Below, one piece after another: positions 47,027 to 57,849 of a stretch of 64,000 bases of DNA (position 1 is its first letter; every line of letters begins with the position of its first letter). Below the pieces are notes generated by a model. It did no database searches. It was not told the origin of the DNA and saw only the letters and a program-made list of their open reading frames with translations. The stretch comes from Hibiscus mutabilis (taxonomy: Eukaryota > Streptophyta > Magnoliopsida > Malvales > Malvaceae): contig CM033732.1 of the NCBI GenBank assembly GCA_019671005.1, forward strand, positions 9,025,932 through 9,089,931, in the 5' to 3' direction. The position numbers were made by a program, and so were the translations under genes.

Positions 47027-47652
47027 TACGGATGGCAACGGGGGCGGGTTTTTGGCCCCTCGAACCCGCCCCGATTTATAAACATATAAATCTGATCTCG
47101 TCTCGCCCCGAATATAAATATTAATTTATCCACCCGCCCTGATACATCACTTTATAAATCCGATTCTGACTCGACCTGACCTAAAAAATTAAAAAATATA
47201 TATTAATCTTCGTCGACGATAAATGTTAGTTCTGACCACCATCACAATAATAAATTATAGGTTTTAAGAGACTTTAAACCTATAAAAAATAAAATAAAAC
47301 TCAATTAAATTACTCACATGAAAAAAGTACATATTTAAAATAATAAATTTGAACCATTGACCGTCAGAATCAGATATGTTAAAACTCGAATAACATCTAA
47401 CAAAAATTTACGATAAACACAAACTAAAAATAGCTTAAAACCCCTAAAAGTGTTTATATATAGTGGTATTTTTATAAATATATTAGAAATATATATAATT
47501 TAAAATATACCATTTTCACCTCATACCCGAATTCGCCTCGCCCCGACTCAATTCATCTTAATAGCCGCCCCGCCTCGATCCCCAAAATTCAAAATGAAAA
47601 ACCCAATCGAATCGGGTCGAGACACACCGGGTCGGTAATTTTGCCATCCCTA
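47027..47652. mobile_element. hAT-like non-autonomous element, perfect 8-bp TSD
   Basis: TACGGATGGCAACGGGGGCG at the left and TAGGGATGGCAAAATTACCG on the minus strand at the right are inverted hAT-type ends. Identical 8-bp repeats AACACAAC flank it at 47019-47026 and 47653-47660. The 626-bp interior has CCCGCCCC-type subterminal runs and no transposase. Confidence 0.88.
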
Positions 47653-47932
47653 AACACAACACGATATTAATAATAAATTTCAAATGGCGTTAATTATTTA
47701 TCCAAAAAAAGAAAAAAAATTAAATCAACAACTAGTTTGCAGGTTAAGTTTTGAGAGATATATAAATAGTTAATTTATATTTAAAAATGAGAAGGAAGGG
47801 TTGAAAAAAAAAATACTTACAAGGGCTCGGAAGCTCTGTTAAAACAAAATCATTAAATGTTAGTAAGATTAAAAAAATAGAAGGCTTTGATCTCAATTCA
47901 GTTAGTCCTTGTTTAAAAAAAATTCTACATTC

Positions 47933-48046
47933 ATTAATTGGTTGAGTGGTAAACAAATATTATTATCACATTTTGTATAGATTCAGATCTCGACATTTGT
48001 CTTGAGAATGTAATTACATCTCTACTTAATAAAAAAAACTTTCTTT
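47933..48046 (+). repeat. SINE-like element, copy C
   Basis: TTAATTGGTTGAGTGGTAAA (A-box-like), CAGATCTCGACATTTGTC (degraded B box) and the tail ACATCTCTACTTAATAAAAA. It aligns with the copies at 35945 and 36450. Confidence 0.65.
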
Positions 48047-48457
48047 TTTCTTGTTTTCCAAATTTTTAAAATAAATTTAATGAAAATATTGAAAACATCT
48101 TTTTATGGTTTTTAAATTTTTACTTTTGTTTTTATTTTCTGGAATAATTTTCTAATTTTACAATCAAACACATATTTTTATGAGTTATGTTTAACCTAAA
48201 ATTTTATGTGTGTTCATTCTCAATAATATTTCTTACTTCCTATTAGATTTAATAACGCGATCCGTGCGATTTAAGTTTTGGGTAAGTATTTTTGGCTCGT
48301 GGAATGGCCCAGCCTGAATAAATTCAATTAATTATATAAATATTTATTTATTGATATTTAGTTATACAAACAATATAAAATTAAATTTCTATTATTTTTA
48401 AACATTAAAATGTAAAATCTGTGTAGGCCTGGTCGAGCTCAGTCCTTAAAGTTTTTA

Positions 48458-49225
48458 GGGTAAACTACAATAGAGGTCACTCAATTATGGGTAAAGTTAC
48501 ATTTGGGTCACCCAATTATTAAAGGTTACACTTAGGTCACTCAATTATGGGTAATGTTATATTTGGGTCACCCTTCATAGTTAAAAAATACATCAATTTA
48601 GTCATTTTTTCTTCCAAATCACTTGTATCCCCTTGTTAACACTAGAGTACTTCATTTGAAATAATTAATTAATCTAATGCACAAATTGATATGGATAATT
48701 ATTCCATGCACAAGCGCTTGGCACTTTAGTTTTAGGGTTTAGGGATTTCGTTTAGGGTCTAGTGTTTAGGGGTTTTAGTGGATGAGTTTTGAATTTAGGG
48801 GTGTGGTTAGAATTTAGGGTTAATGGTTAAAATTTAGGGCTTATAGGTTAAAACCTAAATCCCTAACCATATTACCCTAACCTCTAAACCCTAAATTCTA
48901 ACCATATCACCTAAACTATAAACCTCTACACTTAACCCTTAAACCATAAACCCAAAACCCTAAAACTAAGACGCTTGTGAAAACTTTTCGTTTCCACCGC
49001 CAGTGCATGAGATATTTTCCCAATTGATATATATTTTTTAAATATGAAGGGTGACCCAAATAAAATCCTACCCATAATTGAGTGACACAAATGTAACCTT
49101 TAACAATTGGGTAACCCAAATGTAATCTTACCCATAATTGAATGACTCAAATATAACTTTTAATAATTGAGTGACCCAAATATTAACCTTACCTATAATT
49201 GAGTGACCTCCTTTATAATTTACCC
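48458..49225. mobile_element. Mutator-like element with telomere-like interior
   Basis: The left arm starts GGGTAAACTACAATAGAGGT and the right arm on the minus strand GGGTAAATTATAAAGGAGGT; each contains repeated TCACTCAATTATGGGTAA phrases. The 9-bp flanks AAGTTTTTA and AAATTTTTA differ at one base. The interior 48690-49020 is another foldback element. Confidence 0.8.
48690..49020. mobile_element. Foldback element with telomere-like core, nested
   Basis: Aligns with 37290-37625 over its whole length: GTTTTAGGGTTTAGGG on the left, TAAAACCTAAATCCCTAACC in the middle, and AAAACTTTTCGTTTCCACC then CAGTGCATGAGATATTTTC at the right. It sits inside the Mutator-like element. Confidence 0.7.
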
Positions 49226-49735
49226 AAATTTTTAAAACAAAAAATATTGATTGGGATATTATGACAGACATTTTGTAACTTTAAGGGCAAGCAAAATAAA
49301 AAATATTTCGTGACCTTGTCCCGAATTATGAATTCTTAAAACTTTTGTTATTCAATTCTCGCAGGACTGAGAACTTTTTGTTGTCTCAGTTGTGCCATCA
49401 GAGCCACTGGGGAGGTCAGAATAAAAGAGCACTCGTCTTAGGGTGGGATTGCTATTTCGATGTTTTAAGCTGTATTGGGGTGAAAATTATCATGTGTTAT
49501 TTTTTAAAAAAAATGAAAAATCAACGTCATCTGCCAGCAATTTTGAAAGTCGTCCTCAGCTAACGACGACTTGCAAAGTTGATTTCTCCTTTGATCAAAC
49601 ACGTCTCCATGTGAAGACGACTTGAATGAGTTTTATTTTAGTATTTTTTTATTTCAGTTCTAAAGACATTTTTTTCAAACGGAAAATTAAGAAATTTTAA
49701 TTTTTTGCATTCGGATTAAAAAGCACTATTCAAAC

Positions 49736-49880
49736 AAAGGTTGGGTGCAATAGTAAGGCACATTGCTCTTCCAAAGAGAGCTCGAGTTCAAATCTTGAAG
49801 ATGACATTGTTGGGAGTGACAACCATCAATTCCGAACATAAATCATAAAATAGACAAGCACTTTCCCAACAAAAAAAGCA
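49736..49880 (+). repeat. SINE-like fragment
   Basis: GGTTGGGTGCAATAGTAAGG (A-box-like), CTCGAGTTCAAATCTTG (B-box-like) and an A-rich end (CCCAACAAAAAAAGCAATGG). A target duplication was not clear. Confidence 0.45.
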
Positions 49881-49954
49881 ATGGTGAACGGGGTACGATG
49901 AGCTTTAGTTTAATTAATGTTGTTGTAACTTGTAACATGTAACTTTAGAAGCAG

Positions 49955-51471
49955 TTGCATTGGAAAGGGATTTGGAAAGTGTTTGATCGCTATGGGGTTG
50001 TGGTGGATGTCTTCGTCCCAAACAAATGTGCAAGTGATGGATCGCGATTTGGGTTTGTGCGGGTAAAATATAGAGCAGATGCAGACAGGATTATTGAGAG
50101 ATTTGATGGATTCAGATTGTATGGATCAAAGTTCGAGTTGCATTGGCTCGGAGGGATTCGAGGGAAGCGTATTGGAAACGAAAAAGGGAAGGGAATGTTT
50201 CGAATAGAGCCCCAGTTCATACAAACTCATCGTATCGGAATAAAAAAAGGCTGGGAATCAATCGGCCAGCCCTAAAAGCCAAGATACAGCAGTGGAAAAG
50301 CAATTGGCAAATTATCGCAAGGTGGAGGGAAGACAAATTAGAAATCTTGAGGAATTGCGCAATTGGTTTTTGTCCTGAGCCAAGACGGATTAAGGATTTA
50401 GCAAAAGATATTCACAGGACAGGCATCAAAGAGTGTACAATTATGAGGATAGCGGGATCGTTGATTCTTCTAATGTTTTCGGATCAAGAGTTGAGGAAGA
50501 AGATATTGGATTCAAAATAGTTAGATCAGTTGCTGGAAAATGTGACGATATGGGAGCCTGGAAGTGTTATTCCAAATCGAAGAGTGTGGTTATTAGTTTA
50601 TGGAATCCCAATTCACATCTGGTCTGAAGGGACTTTCAACAATATTGCATCTTTATGGGGTGAACTGGTGCAGGTGGACAAGGAAACCTTATAACCATCA
50701 TCTTTTGAGATAGCGCGTTTTATGATTAAAACGGATTGGTATCAACGAATTGATGAAACGATTGATATAACGATGGGGGACACTATATTTTGTGTACGTG
50801 TTGTGGAGGTGGAGCAATGAATTGAGATGCCTCTGGAATGTGAGTGCGCGGATGATGATGAGTTGAGTAAGGAGGAGACGGAGGAGATAAATGCATCTAG
50901 CAATCGGCAGCAAGAAAATTTCGACAGTCAAGTGTATTATAAAGAAGAATAGGCAAAGGAAACAGTGGTGCCAGATTCAATATGAAAGGATAATAGAGTT
51001 GAAGATGTGCGGGTTTTTGAATCACCAAGTGAAGGCAGATCACAAAAGGGTTCAGAGATATGGATGGAGGATGAGAATGTGGGCGTGGTGGACAGGTTAG
51101 AGGAATGCTACCTGAGTTTGGATGTAAGTGAATGTGAGAGAAGGGCGGATAAGGGAAATGATGAGTTGATTAAGACTGGGCCACGGACTAAAATTCCTAG
51201 GGCTGGTGTTGCAGCCTTGGTCGAGTATAAAGGAAACCAAAGGCGTGTGAGGCAAATTTCAAAATTAATTGTGAATCTTTTTGCCCCAGAAGAAAGGGTT
51301 GAATTCGAAGCACATGTGGTTAAAAGAGGGAGGAGAAGACCGCGAAATAATCCTCCCCCGAGTTCGCCAGCTTTAGCAAACGAATTTCTCTCAGACTCGG
51401 ACTTTTTACAACGCAAACGAAGTATTTTGAGAGAAGCACGTGAGACTTCGGGATTAGGAAAATTACTATGA
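49955..51471 (+). pseudogene. LINE ORF1 (RRM and DUF4283-like), broken
   Basis: Starts in frame with HWKGIWKVFDRYG and SRFGFVRVKYRADADRIIER, an RRM-type RNA-binding fold. After a shift near 50210, 50143-50520 gives a W-rich linker and MRIAGSLILLMFSDQELRKK, then the WLLVYGIPIHIW motif typical of plant LINE ORF1 at about 50585-50625. Stops at 50518, 50692 and 50818 break it. The acidic tail continues to 51471 (GRRRPRNNPPPSSPALANEF). ORF1 coats LINE RNA. Confidence 0.75.
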
Positions 51472-51556
51472 GCTGTGACGATTGGGAACGAGGAATAGAT
51501 CGTCAAAGATATTGTGCGCCTTATTGCAGCGCGTGAGAAGCGTGCGAAAATTTGAA

Positions 51557-52114
51557 AGTATGCGAGTGTTGTCATGGAATGTTCGGGAGCTTGGAGCGGC
51601 TTCAAAGAAAAATGCTATTCAAAATTTAATACGACAACATAGATGCGAGATGGTCCTTTTGATGGAAACAAAACTAGAAGTGGTGACAGACATGATAGTG
51701 CGTAAAATTTGGGTTTCAAATTTTTTTGAGTTTGCGTATGCATCATCCGTGGGGAATTCAAGTAGAGTTTTGGTGATTTGGGATAAGGCAAAGTTTGAAT
51801 TGGGCATGGTGACGGTGAAAGATAGATTTGTGCTGCTTAAAGGTAGTTGGGTTGTGAAGAATTGGGAATATGGCATTGCGGGTGTTTATGCCCCATGCGT
51901 TTTTGAGGAATAATTGATGCTTTGGCAGGAGCTTACTATTGAGATGGAGTGTCGTGCTTTACCGTGGTGCTTAATAGGTGATTTTAATATGGTGACGCAA
52001 AAGAGCGAGAGGATGGGTTGCCCGATCACTATTAGAGGTATGGCTGATTTTGTACACTTTATTGATCAAGCTGAGTTAATTGATCTTTTGATGCAAGGAA
52101 AATCTTTCACGTAG
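51557..52114 (+). pseudogene. LINE ORF2 endonuclease domain, broken
   Basis: MRVLSWNVRELGAASKKNAI begins the endonuclease-exonuclease-phosphatase fold, with the Asn of SWNVR and the METK Glu as metal-site residues. It continues GIAGVYAPC, stops at 51911, resumes LPWCLIGDFNMV (catalytic GDFN) and stops again at 52114. This domain nicks target DNA to prime reverse transcription. Confidence 0.85.
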
Positions 52115-52231
52115 TTTGGACCCGGGAATAGATGCAGCCGTATAGATGTTTAGTGTCAAAAGATTGGATCGAGCGTTTTGCGAGGCTGCTGTTGAGTAAT
52201 TTATCGAGGGGGCTCTCAGATTATACTCCTT

Positions 52232-53325
52232 GTTGGGCGATATGTGTTGCGCAAGGATGCGCAGGATGTGCTCATTTGGAAACCATCGACGGTGGGTAAA
52301 TTTTCAGTTTCAATGCTCTTTGATTTGATGTCCTCTTTTGGTCTTGTGGAGACAACTAAATTGTCAGCAATTTGGAAATTAGAAGTGCCACCAAAGGTTC
52401 AATATTTTGTGTGGTTCGTAGTGCTGAATTATTTGCCAACATTGTGTGTATTGAGAGACCGGGGTGTGCATTGATGCGGATACTGTGAATTGCCGTTGGT
52501 GTAGTGAGGGTGCGGATGAGGCCGATCACATCCTGTATAATTGTCAGTTCATGAGGGCTGTATGGAATTTTTATTTTATTTTATGGTGGCGTGCGGCCAG
52601 CAACATTAAAGGAGTTGCTTCGATGGTTTCTTTGTTGGTAAGGTGCGACGTTGGTAGCTAGCAAGGTGAGCGGCGATGTTATGGTCTACGTGGCTTGCGC
52701 GCAACGATATGATGTTTGATAATAAGCGTATGCGGGTGGAAGAGTTATTTTTCTTGATTAAATTAAGATCCTTTTATTGAATACAGGCTATTTCGTGTCA
52801 GTGTGAGATTGAAGAATAAGTATGGTGGGATTGTCCATGGCTTTGTCCGACTACTTCGCGAGGTAGTATGTCTCGAGTTGGGGTTGGTTGGTGTCCACCG
52901 TCGGTGAAATCTTTGAAATTTAATGTTGATGACTCGGCAAGAGGGAAACCGGGACCTGCAGGTTGTGGTGGGGTGTTGAGAAATGATAAGGGTCGTGTGT
53001 TAGCTCTTTTCTCAGGCCCGTTGGGCGTAACTGAATCCAATGAAGTAGAGCTACAGGCGATATGTTATGCGTTACATATGCCCCGCGAGTCCACCTGAAG
53101 TAACATGCCGTGTATAATTGAATCGGACTCCACTGTCGCGGTTGCATGAGTGCTTCATGCTGATCGTCGTCTGTGGCTCTTTTATACTTTGTTTAGACAA
53201 ATTGATTCTTTGTGTTTGGAGTTGAATTGTGTGTTTCATAATGTGTTTCGTGAGGCGAATGGTTTGGCTGATGCACTAGCTAAGGGTGGAGTCGACCGTG
53301 GATCATGGTTTAAGGTGATATCCTA
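52232..53325 (+). pseudogene. LINE ORF2 C-terminus: zf-RVT and RNase H, broken
   Basis: IWKLEVPPKVQYFVWFVVLN and CRWCSEGADEADHILYNCQF form the zf-RVT region (Cys/His ligands visible). After a gap, SLKFNVDDSARGKPGPAGCG, then NEVELQAICYAL and IIESDS give the RNase H acidic residues, ending EANGLADALAKGG. Stops and a frameshift near 53097 interrupt it. The domain removes the RNA strand during copying. Confidence 0.8.
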
Positions 53326-53428
53326 GGTGTGCTACGTTGCGTTAGGACTGTGCTTGTATGATTTTTCCATTAATAAATTATACTTTTGCCGAACAAAAAA
53401 AAGTAAACAATATCCAAAGAGTTAGGAT

Positions 53429-53612
53429 CTACATACATTGTATAATTTAATTATTTTTACTTTTTTGAACAGTTGGATGTGGATAAATAAATAACTAAGA
53501 TTATTTTTTTACCTGTGATAATCTTCTCATTTCTTATTGTTAATCTCAGTTAATCATTTACTTTCATCCAAAAATCTAAAAAAGTGTAAAACATTGCATA
53601 AGAGAATCTTAG
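53429..53612. mobile_element. MITE, GGATCCACTTACAC family
   Basis: AGGATCTACATACATTGTAT at the left and TAAGATTCTCTTATGCAATG on the minus strand at the right are inverted ends, with shared TTTTTACTTTTTTGAACAGT-type arms. It is a diverged relative of the copy at 37658. It sits directly after the LINE tail. Confidence 0.55.
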
Positions 53613-53754
53613 CTCGTATCCAAGCTCGTATCCAAATTATATATATACAAAAATTCTTTGATAAATTATTCATTTGGAGTCTGGAAGTTAACATTTCCTA
53701 CAGTATTCATGATTTTAGATAGTTTCAATATCGATGCATTTAATTAAGGGTTAA

Positions 53755-53990
53755 TATTTGATACATTGTCAGTGTAAAAAATATTTACACAAGCGTGCCT
53801 ATTTTCAAGCTTAAATCTAAAATTTATATTTTTAACCCTGAAAATCTAACCCCAAACCCTAAATTCTAATCATAAATCATAAATTCTAAACCCTACAACC
53901 TAAACCCCTAACCTCTAAACCTTAAACCCCTAAATAACTCCGCTTGTAAAAAAACTTTGATTTCTACCGCCAGTATATAAGATAATAATT
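53755..53990. repeat. Inverted-repeat element with telomere-like core
   Basis: CATTGTCAGTGTAAAAAAT and TTTACACAAGCG at the left are roughly inverted at the right as ATACTGGCGGTAGAAATC and TTTTTACAAGCGG. The core is a run of CTAAACCCTA-like units (53830-53940). Confidence 0.55.
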
Positions 53991-54483
53991 CTTTAATTAA
54001 TAGTATAAATAATAAATCCTGTTTTTGATAAGCTTACTGCAAAACTTGAGCACTTTTATCAACAATATTCTTTTTCATAGATTAAATAAAGAAAGCAAGA
54101 AACCAGTAATTACCCAACATAAAATCGCAACCCCATCTTATTTATGTTCTTAGCATCTGATTTAACATCAGAAAAGAACTAAACTAGTAAACTTTGTCCT
54201 GAATTACTAACTAAATGCATGCCCAAATTGACTAGAAACCTGATTATACCAGTATACCCAAGTGACTAATTCTATAATATCAATCACCTTCTATCCAATC
54301 CCCCAAAACTTACAAAATTAATATACAATCCTCAAATATATGCTGAGATCCTAAACTAAGGACTCAAATTGAAGTATGAAAACCTATACTATGCTTGAAA
54401 TCTTCCTCCTTTCTTTACATTCCCATGCATTTTCCTGGAAAATCCCTGAAATCATTCCCAGCAATGCGAAATCTTCGTGTTGA

Positions 54484-56788
54484 TCAGGCAACAAAGTCCG
54501 GTAACAATTGTGCTGCAAACCTTTTCCTGTTTTGAATGTTGTTGATGTCATATGCAGCAGCCGAAGAGTGTGGTGTGGAAGGGTTGATAGACCCGAACTC
54601 ATCGGGTTCGGAAATGTCGATCCTTGGTCCCATTTGCATGGCTTGGCTCGGAAGAAAACTCTGATGGGTGCCTGATAAAGACAAGTTTTCACAGTGGGGA
54701 AGTCCCAAAGTCAGTGACACACCATTACCTGAAAACCTCGGAGTGAACTTTTCCGCATCGAACCTTCCGATTTCTCCGATGGGGTATTGTCCGAAACCTC
54801 CCATGAAATCCGTGTTGGTTCCCATAAATGTGTACCCATCTTTTCCAAACTTCATGGTAACCTCATTGTTGGCCTCGGTTGTTTGCTTCATATCCATTGG
54901 GGACTGCAATATATCGGCGCTCCTTGGCTTTTTTGGACTTCCTTGAGTGATCCCTTCCAATTCGGAAGTTCCAAAGAAGGAGAATCCCGACTGGTTGCCA
55001 ATGTTCCCGGGAAGGGGAGATGTTGATGCCATGGAAATTGACATTGAGGAACCATTCTGGTTTGGGATATTGTCCTGTTTGGAACTGAAACATTTAGCCA
55101 TGTCTGGTGCAGTGGATTTGGATGTTGAATCTTCATTATTATGGCTCTTGCTTGTTTTCTCCTCTGAACCATTATGTTCTTGTTCCTTGATTTCCTCCAA
55201 ATACATCTCTTCCACCATTGGCTTCCAAAGCCGAACTCGAGCATTTATGAACCAATTAGACACCTGAAATTATTACAAAACAACATCCTAAGATTGTACT
55301 TACCACAATTAGAAGTTGATGGAAACAGAATTAGTACCTGGCTTCTAGTAAGCCCTGTTTGTTTTGCAAGCATGATCTTGTCTGAATCTTTAGGGTATCT
55401 GCAATGCAAATAGCGAAATCAGGGTACTCGATAACTGTTGGAAAAATACAATGGAAGGGAACTTCAAAGTTTACTTACGGATGGAGGAAGTGTTCGAAGA
55501 GCCAAGCTCGAAGAACCAAGACCGATCTTTCAGGTAGTCCTCTTTGGGGTCTCCAAGCATTGTGCTGGATCATTCCCAACTGCTGAAGTGCTCGTTGTTG
55601 TCGAAGATGATGATCGACAAACTTAAGCCTCGACAACCCTTCGACTTTGCCTCCTAGGCAATCTTCTTCACCTAAGCTCTTGTTTGCAGCTCGGATTTGA
55701 CCGGTTATTGCATCTTTCAAGCACCGGAACTGCTTTGAGATGGTTTTTAATGCAAGAGATGTGTATGTTTTAGCAGAGCCAATGCCAGCTGCTTGCTCAA
55801 ATGATGAAATTACTACCTGCATCTGGTGATGGTATTGTCTGTACCTTTGATCCACCTACAGAAACAAAATCCATGATCAAACAACATTGGAATTCAATTT
55901 TGATAACTAGATTTGATTGTGTGATGGTCTAAAATCAAATTTATTAAGGTTTCAAACTATGACTCAATGAAAGCAACTTACTGCAAACAAGAAAACAAAT
56001 CATAGTACTCCATATAATTTCCATACCTCGTCAAGCATGCTAATTAACTTCGCTTTCTTCATGTGAATTTCCTGTCTCTCTGCCGTAGTCAGCTCGGCGC
56101 CGTGCTTACCATCTGTCTCTCCGCCAGCAGAGCCATCTCCGGCCACCGCCGCCGATTCTCCATTAGCCTTACTGATATTGCTATTATCTCCACTGCCCAT
56201 TTTAGCCAATTCGTTCTTGGTAATCTCGGTACTGTTAACGGTAACAACTTCATCGAGAAGCTCTTGAGCAGCCTTCAAGAATTTAGAGCTCAACAGCACA
56301 CTTTGTACACCCGAAACTCCATTGGTCACCCCTGAACCGGGAGAGCCCGACCCACCCGAAACCCTCATGTCCTCAGCCGAAGCCGCTTGAGCTTGTGATC
56401 CATAACCCGGATGTTGTTGGGAAGAGAGGCTCAAGGAAAGTCCCTGCTGAGCGCGTGGGGGTTCACGCGCTTCTCCGGAAGGGTCGATAGGGTTGTACAA
56501 GTTGTAATGGACGCGCTGAACGAGGCCATGCAAGGGGGAGATGTCGTGGGAACCAGGGTCTTGGTTGGCGGCGGAAGTAGTAGCCGCAGGGAGGGGGATG
56601 CCGACGAATTGTTGAGAGTGGGGAGGCAGCGCGTGAGGGGAGATGGAGTTGTGGTTGAAGAAAACGAGGTTGTTTGGCGGCGGCGGAGGGGCGTCGGAGT
56701 ACTGAAGATAGGCAGGGTTCATGAGTACGAGGGTTTGGAGACCATCGGGTGCTTGGATTTCAGGGTTCCCTTGAAAGTACGTCGCCAT
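54484..56788 (-). CDS. BLH1: BEL1-like homeodomain protein (BLH1-type)
   Basis: Four coding exons on the minus strand: 56788-56027, 55855-55479, 55398-55338 and 55263-54484, joining in phase to 659 residues (Arabidopsis BLH1 is about 680). BELL proteins pair with KNOX partners through the SKY and BELL regions and bind TGAC-type sites; they act in meristem, ovule and stress development. The SKY box (SKFLKAAQELLDEVV) is at about 168-182, the BELL domain about 235-305, and the three-residue-extended homeodomain about 355-417, with PYP in the extra loop and VSNWFINARVRLWKP in helix 3. ZIBEL-like motifs lie at 116-123 (GLSLSLSS) and 581-587 (GVSLTLG). MATYFQGN is the family start. No lesion is visible. 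An antisense 133-codon frame at 56411 is a shadow. Confidence 0.93.
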
Positions 56789-57260
56789 CGGATGTTTTGC
56801 CAAAGAATCTAATGTTATTTTCCGTGCTTTCACTTCACTGAAAAGAAAAACAAGGACTAAAATAATAAAACAAGAGAAGATAATCATAAAACTAAAATCC
56901 ATTTGTAATACTAATATCAATCAAAACATAAACATGTTAGAAAACCTTATTCTTTACGATGAAACAAAATCAAGAGATTTTGAATCAACCCATTTGAGAG
57001 CTTGCTTGTTTGATGAATTGTAGCAAAAATAGGAACAGATTAAATGGAGATATTTATGGTCTTGGGACGATCAAGTGGATCCTGTAAAAAGAAGAAAAGA
57101 ATGACCCCACAAATTAAATAAGTTAAAACACAAGAAATTGTGATTTGTTGAAAGTTTGAAAAACAAGACACGTTTACTTCTGGTTGTGTGTTTCTAGTAC
57201 TTTGTCCATATGATCTAGAGCTTGAAGCCGACATGGGATTTACAGAAAAGGAGGGAAAGG
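56789..57260 (-). promoter_or_regulatory. BLH1-like 5' leader with upstream ORF and introns
   Basis: The coding exon is preceded by an acceptor-like TTTTCAG at about 56836, so the leader is spliced. A likely first leader exon (about 57255-57180) carries an ATG at 57234 opening MSASSSRSYGQSTRNTQ, with a donor (AGAAGTAAAC) at about 57172. If spliced or not, this ATG lies upstream of the main start and could lower its translation. A T-rich CTTTTCCTTTCCCTCC run lies just upstream. The exact exon borders are inferred. Confidence 0.5.
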
Positions 57261-57278
57261 AAAAGGGAAGAAAGCTAT

Positions 57279-57290
57279 GGTGTTTATATA
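57279..57290 (-). promoter_or_regulatory. TATA box of the BLH1-like gene
   Basis: Read on the minus strand, CTATATATAAAC about 30 bases before the likely leader start and about 50 before the ATG at 57234. It is the best TATA motif upstream of the gene. Confidence 0.6.
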
Positions 57291-57546
57291 TAGATTGGAG
57301 TGGGAGGGAAAAGAAGAGGAATTGATAAGTTAATAATATTTGGTACCTGGTGCGATGTTAATCTGAGTGTGCACGTGCTTCATGATCTTCTTCACTGCAA
57401 CAGAATTAAAGAAAAGAATGATTTTTCAAGCTTTATCAAAAACTGAGAAAAAAAAAAAGCTAATGTAATTGTAGCTAAAATACCCTAATTTGTGAGAATA
57501 TGATCTATGTATGGACTTTTTTTCTATTGAATTCTCGGGTTCAAAA

Positions 57547-57567
57547 GAGAGAGAGAGAGAGAGAGAA
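57547..57567. repeat. (GA)n microsatellite upstream of the BLH1-like gene
   Basis: A run of about ten AGAG units in the promoter region, where GA/TC tracts often mark plant core promoters or GAGA-binding protein sites. Whether it is used here is unknown. Confidence 0.7.
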
Positions 57568-57849
57568 TTCTTTCTGCAACTTCTCCACTGAAATGGCAAA
57601 AAGAAAGAAAGAGAGAAAAGATGGGATTTAAAAAAGACTTGGAAAAAAGATACCCTTCTTTTTTCACTTCATTATCCACTGATTTATTCCAATTTTTCTT
57701 CAATCTTTATTTCTCATTTCCTTTTTTTTGAATTTTTTATAGAAAAAATAATAGTATTTCTCATTCAAAAACATTAGGAGGACATATTTATATGATTAGT
57801 AAACTAAATTAATTTAGTAAATTCTTTCTTTTTCTCTCAATTTTTTTTT

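Larger units (their letters stand above)
46630..48190. mobile_element. Deleted Harbinger derivative
   Basis: Positions 46640-46760 align with 15215-15330 (AATGAAAATAGTGAAA, TATCTA.TTTTTCAAAATA) and 47720-47800 with 18590-18670 (TTTGCAGGTTAAGTTTTGA; TTAATTTATATTTAAA), in the same order as in the full Harbinger element. Both transposase genes are missing. A hAT element is inserted within it, as is a SINE-like copy. Confidence 0.6.
49940..53400 (+). mobile_element. L1-type LINE, degenerate, reverse transcriptase missing
   Basis: In order: ORF1 with an RRM (49955-50275) and a DUF4283-like region, ORF2 endonuclease (51560-52114), zinc-binding C-terminal motif (52350-52600), RNase H (52870-53325) and a short A-rich tail at 53393. 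The whole reverse transcriptase, normally some 2 kb between endonuclease and zinc motif, is deleted. Several stops interrupt the frames. The 5' end starts close to the RRM, so it may also be 5'-truncated. Confidence 0.85.

Noticed and set aside
50984..51605. Minus-strand 165-codon open frame at 51605-51108
   Set aside because: It is antisense to LINE ORF1, which carries recognisable motifs on the plus strand.
56411..56812. Plus-strand 133-codon open frame
   Set aside because: It is the antisense shadow of the first coding exon of the BLH1-like gene.
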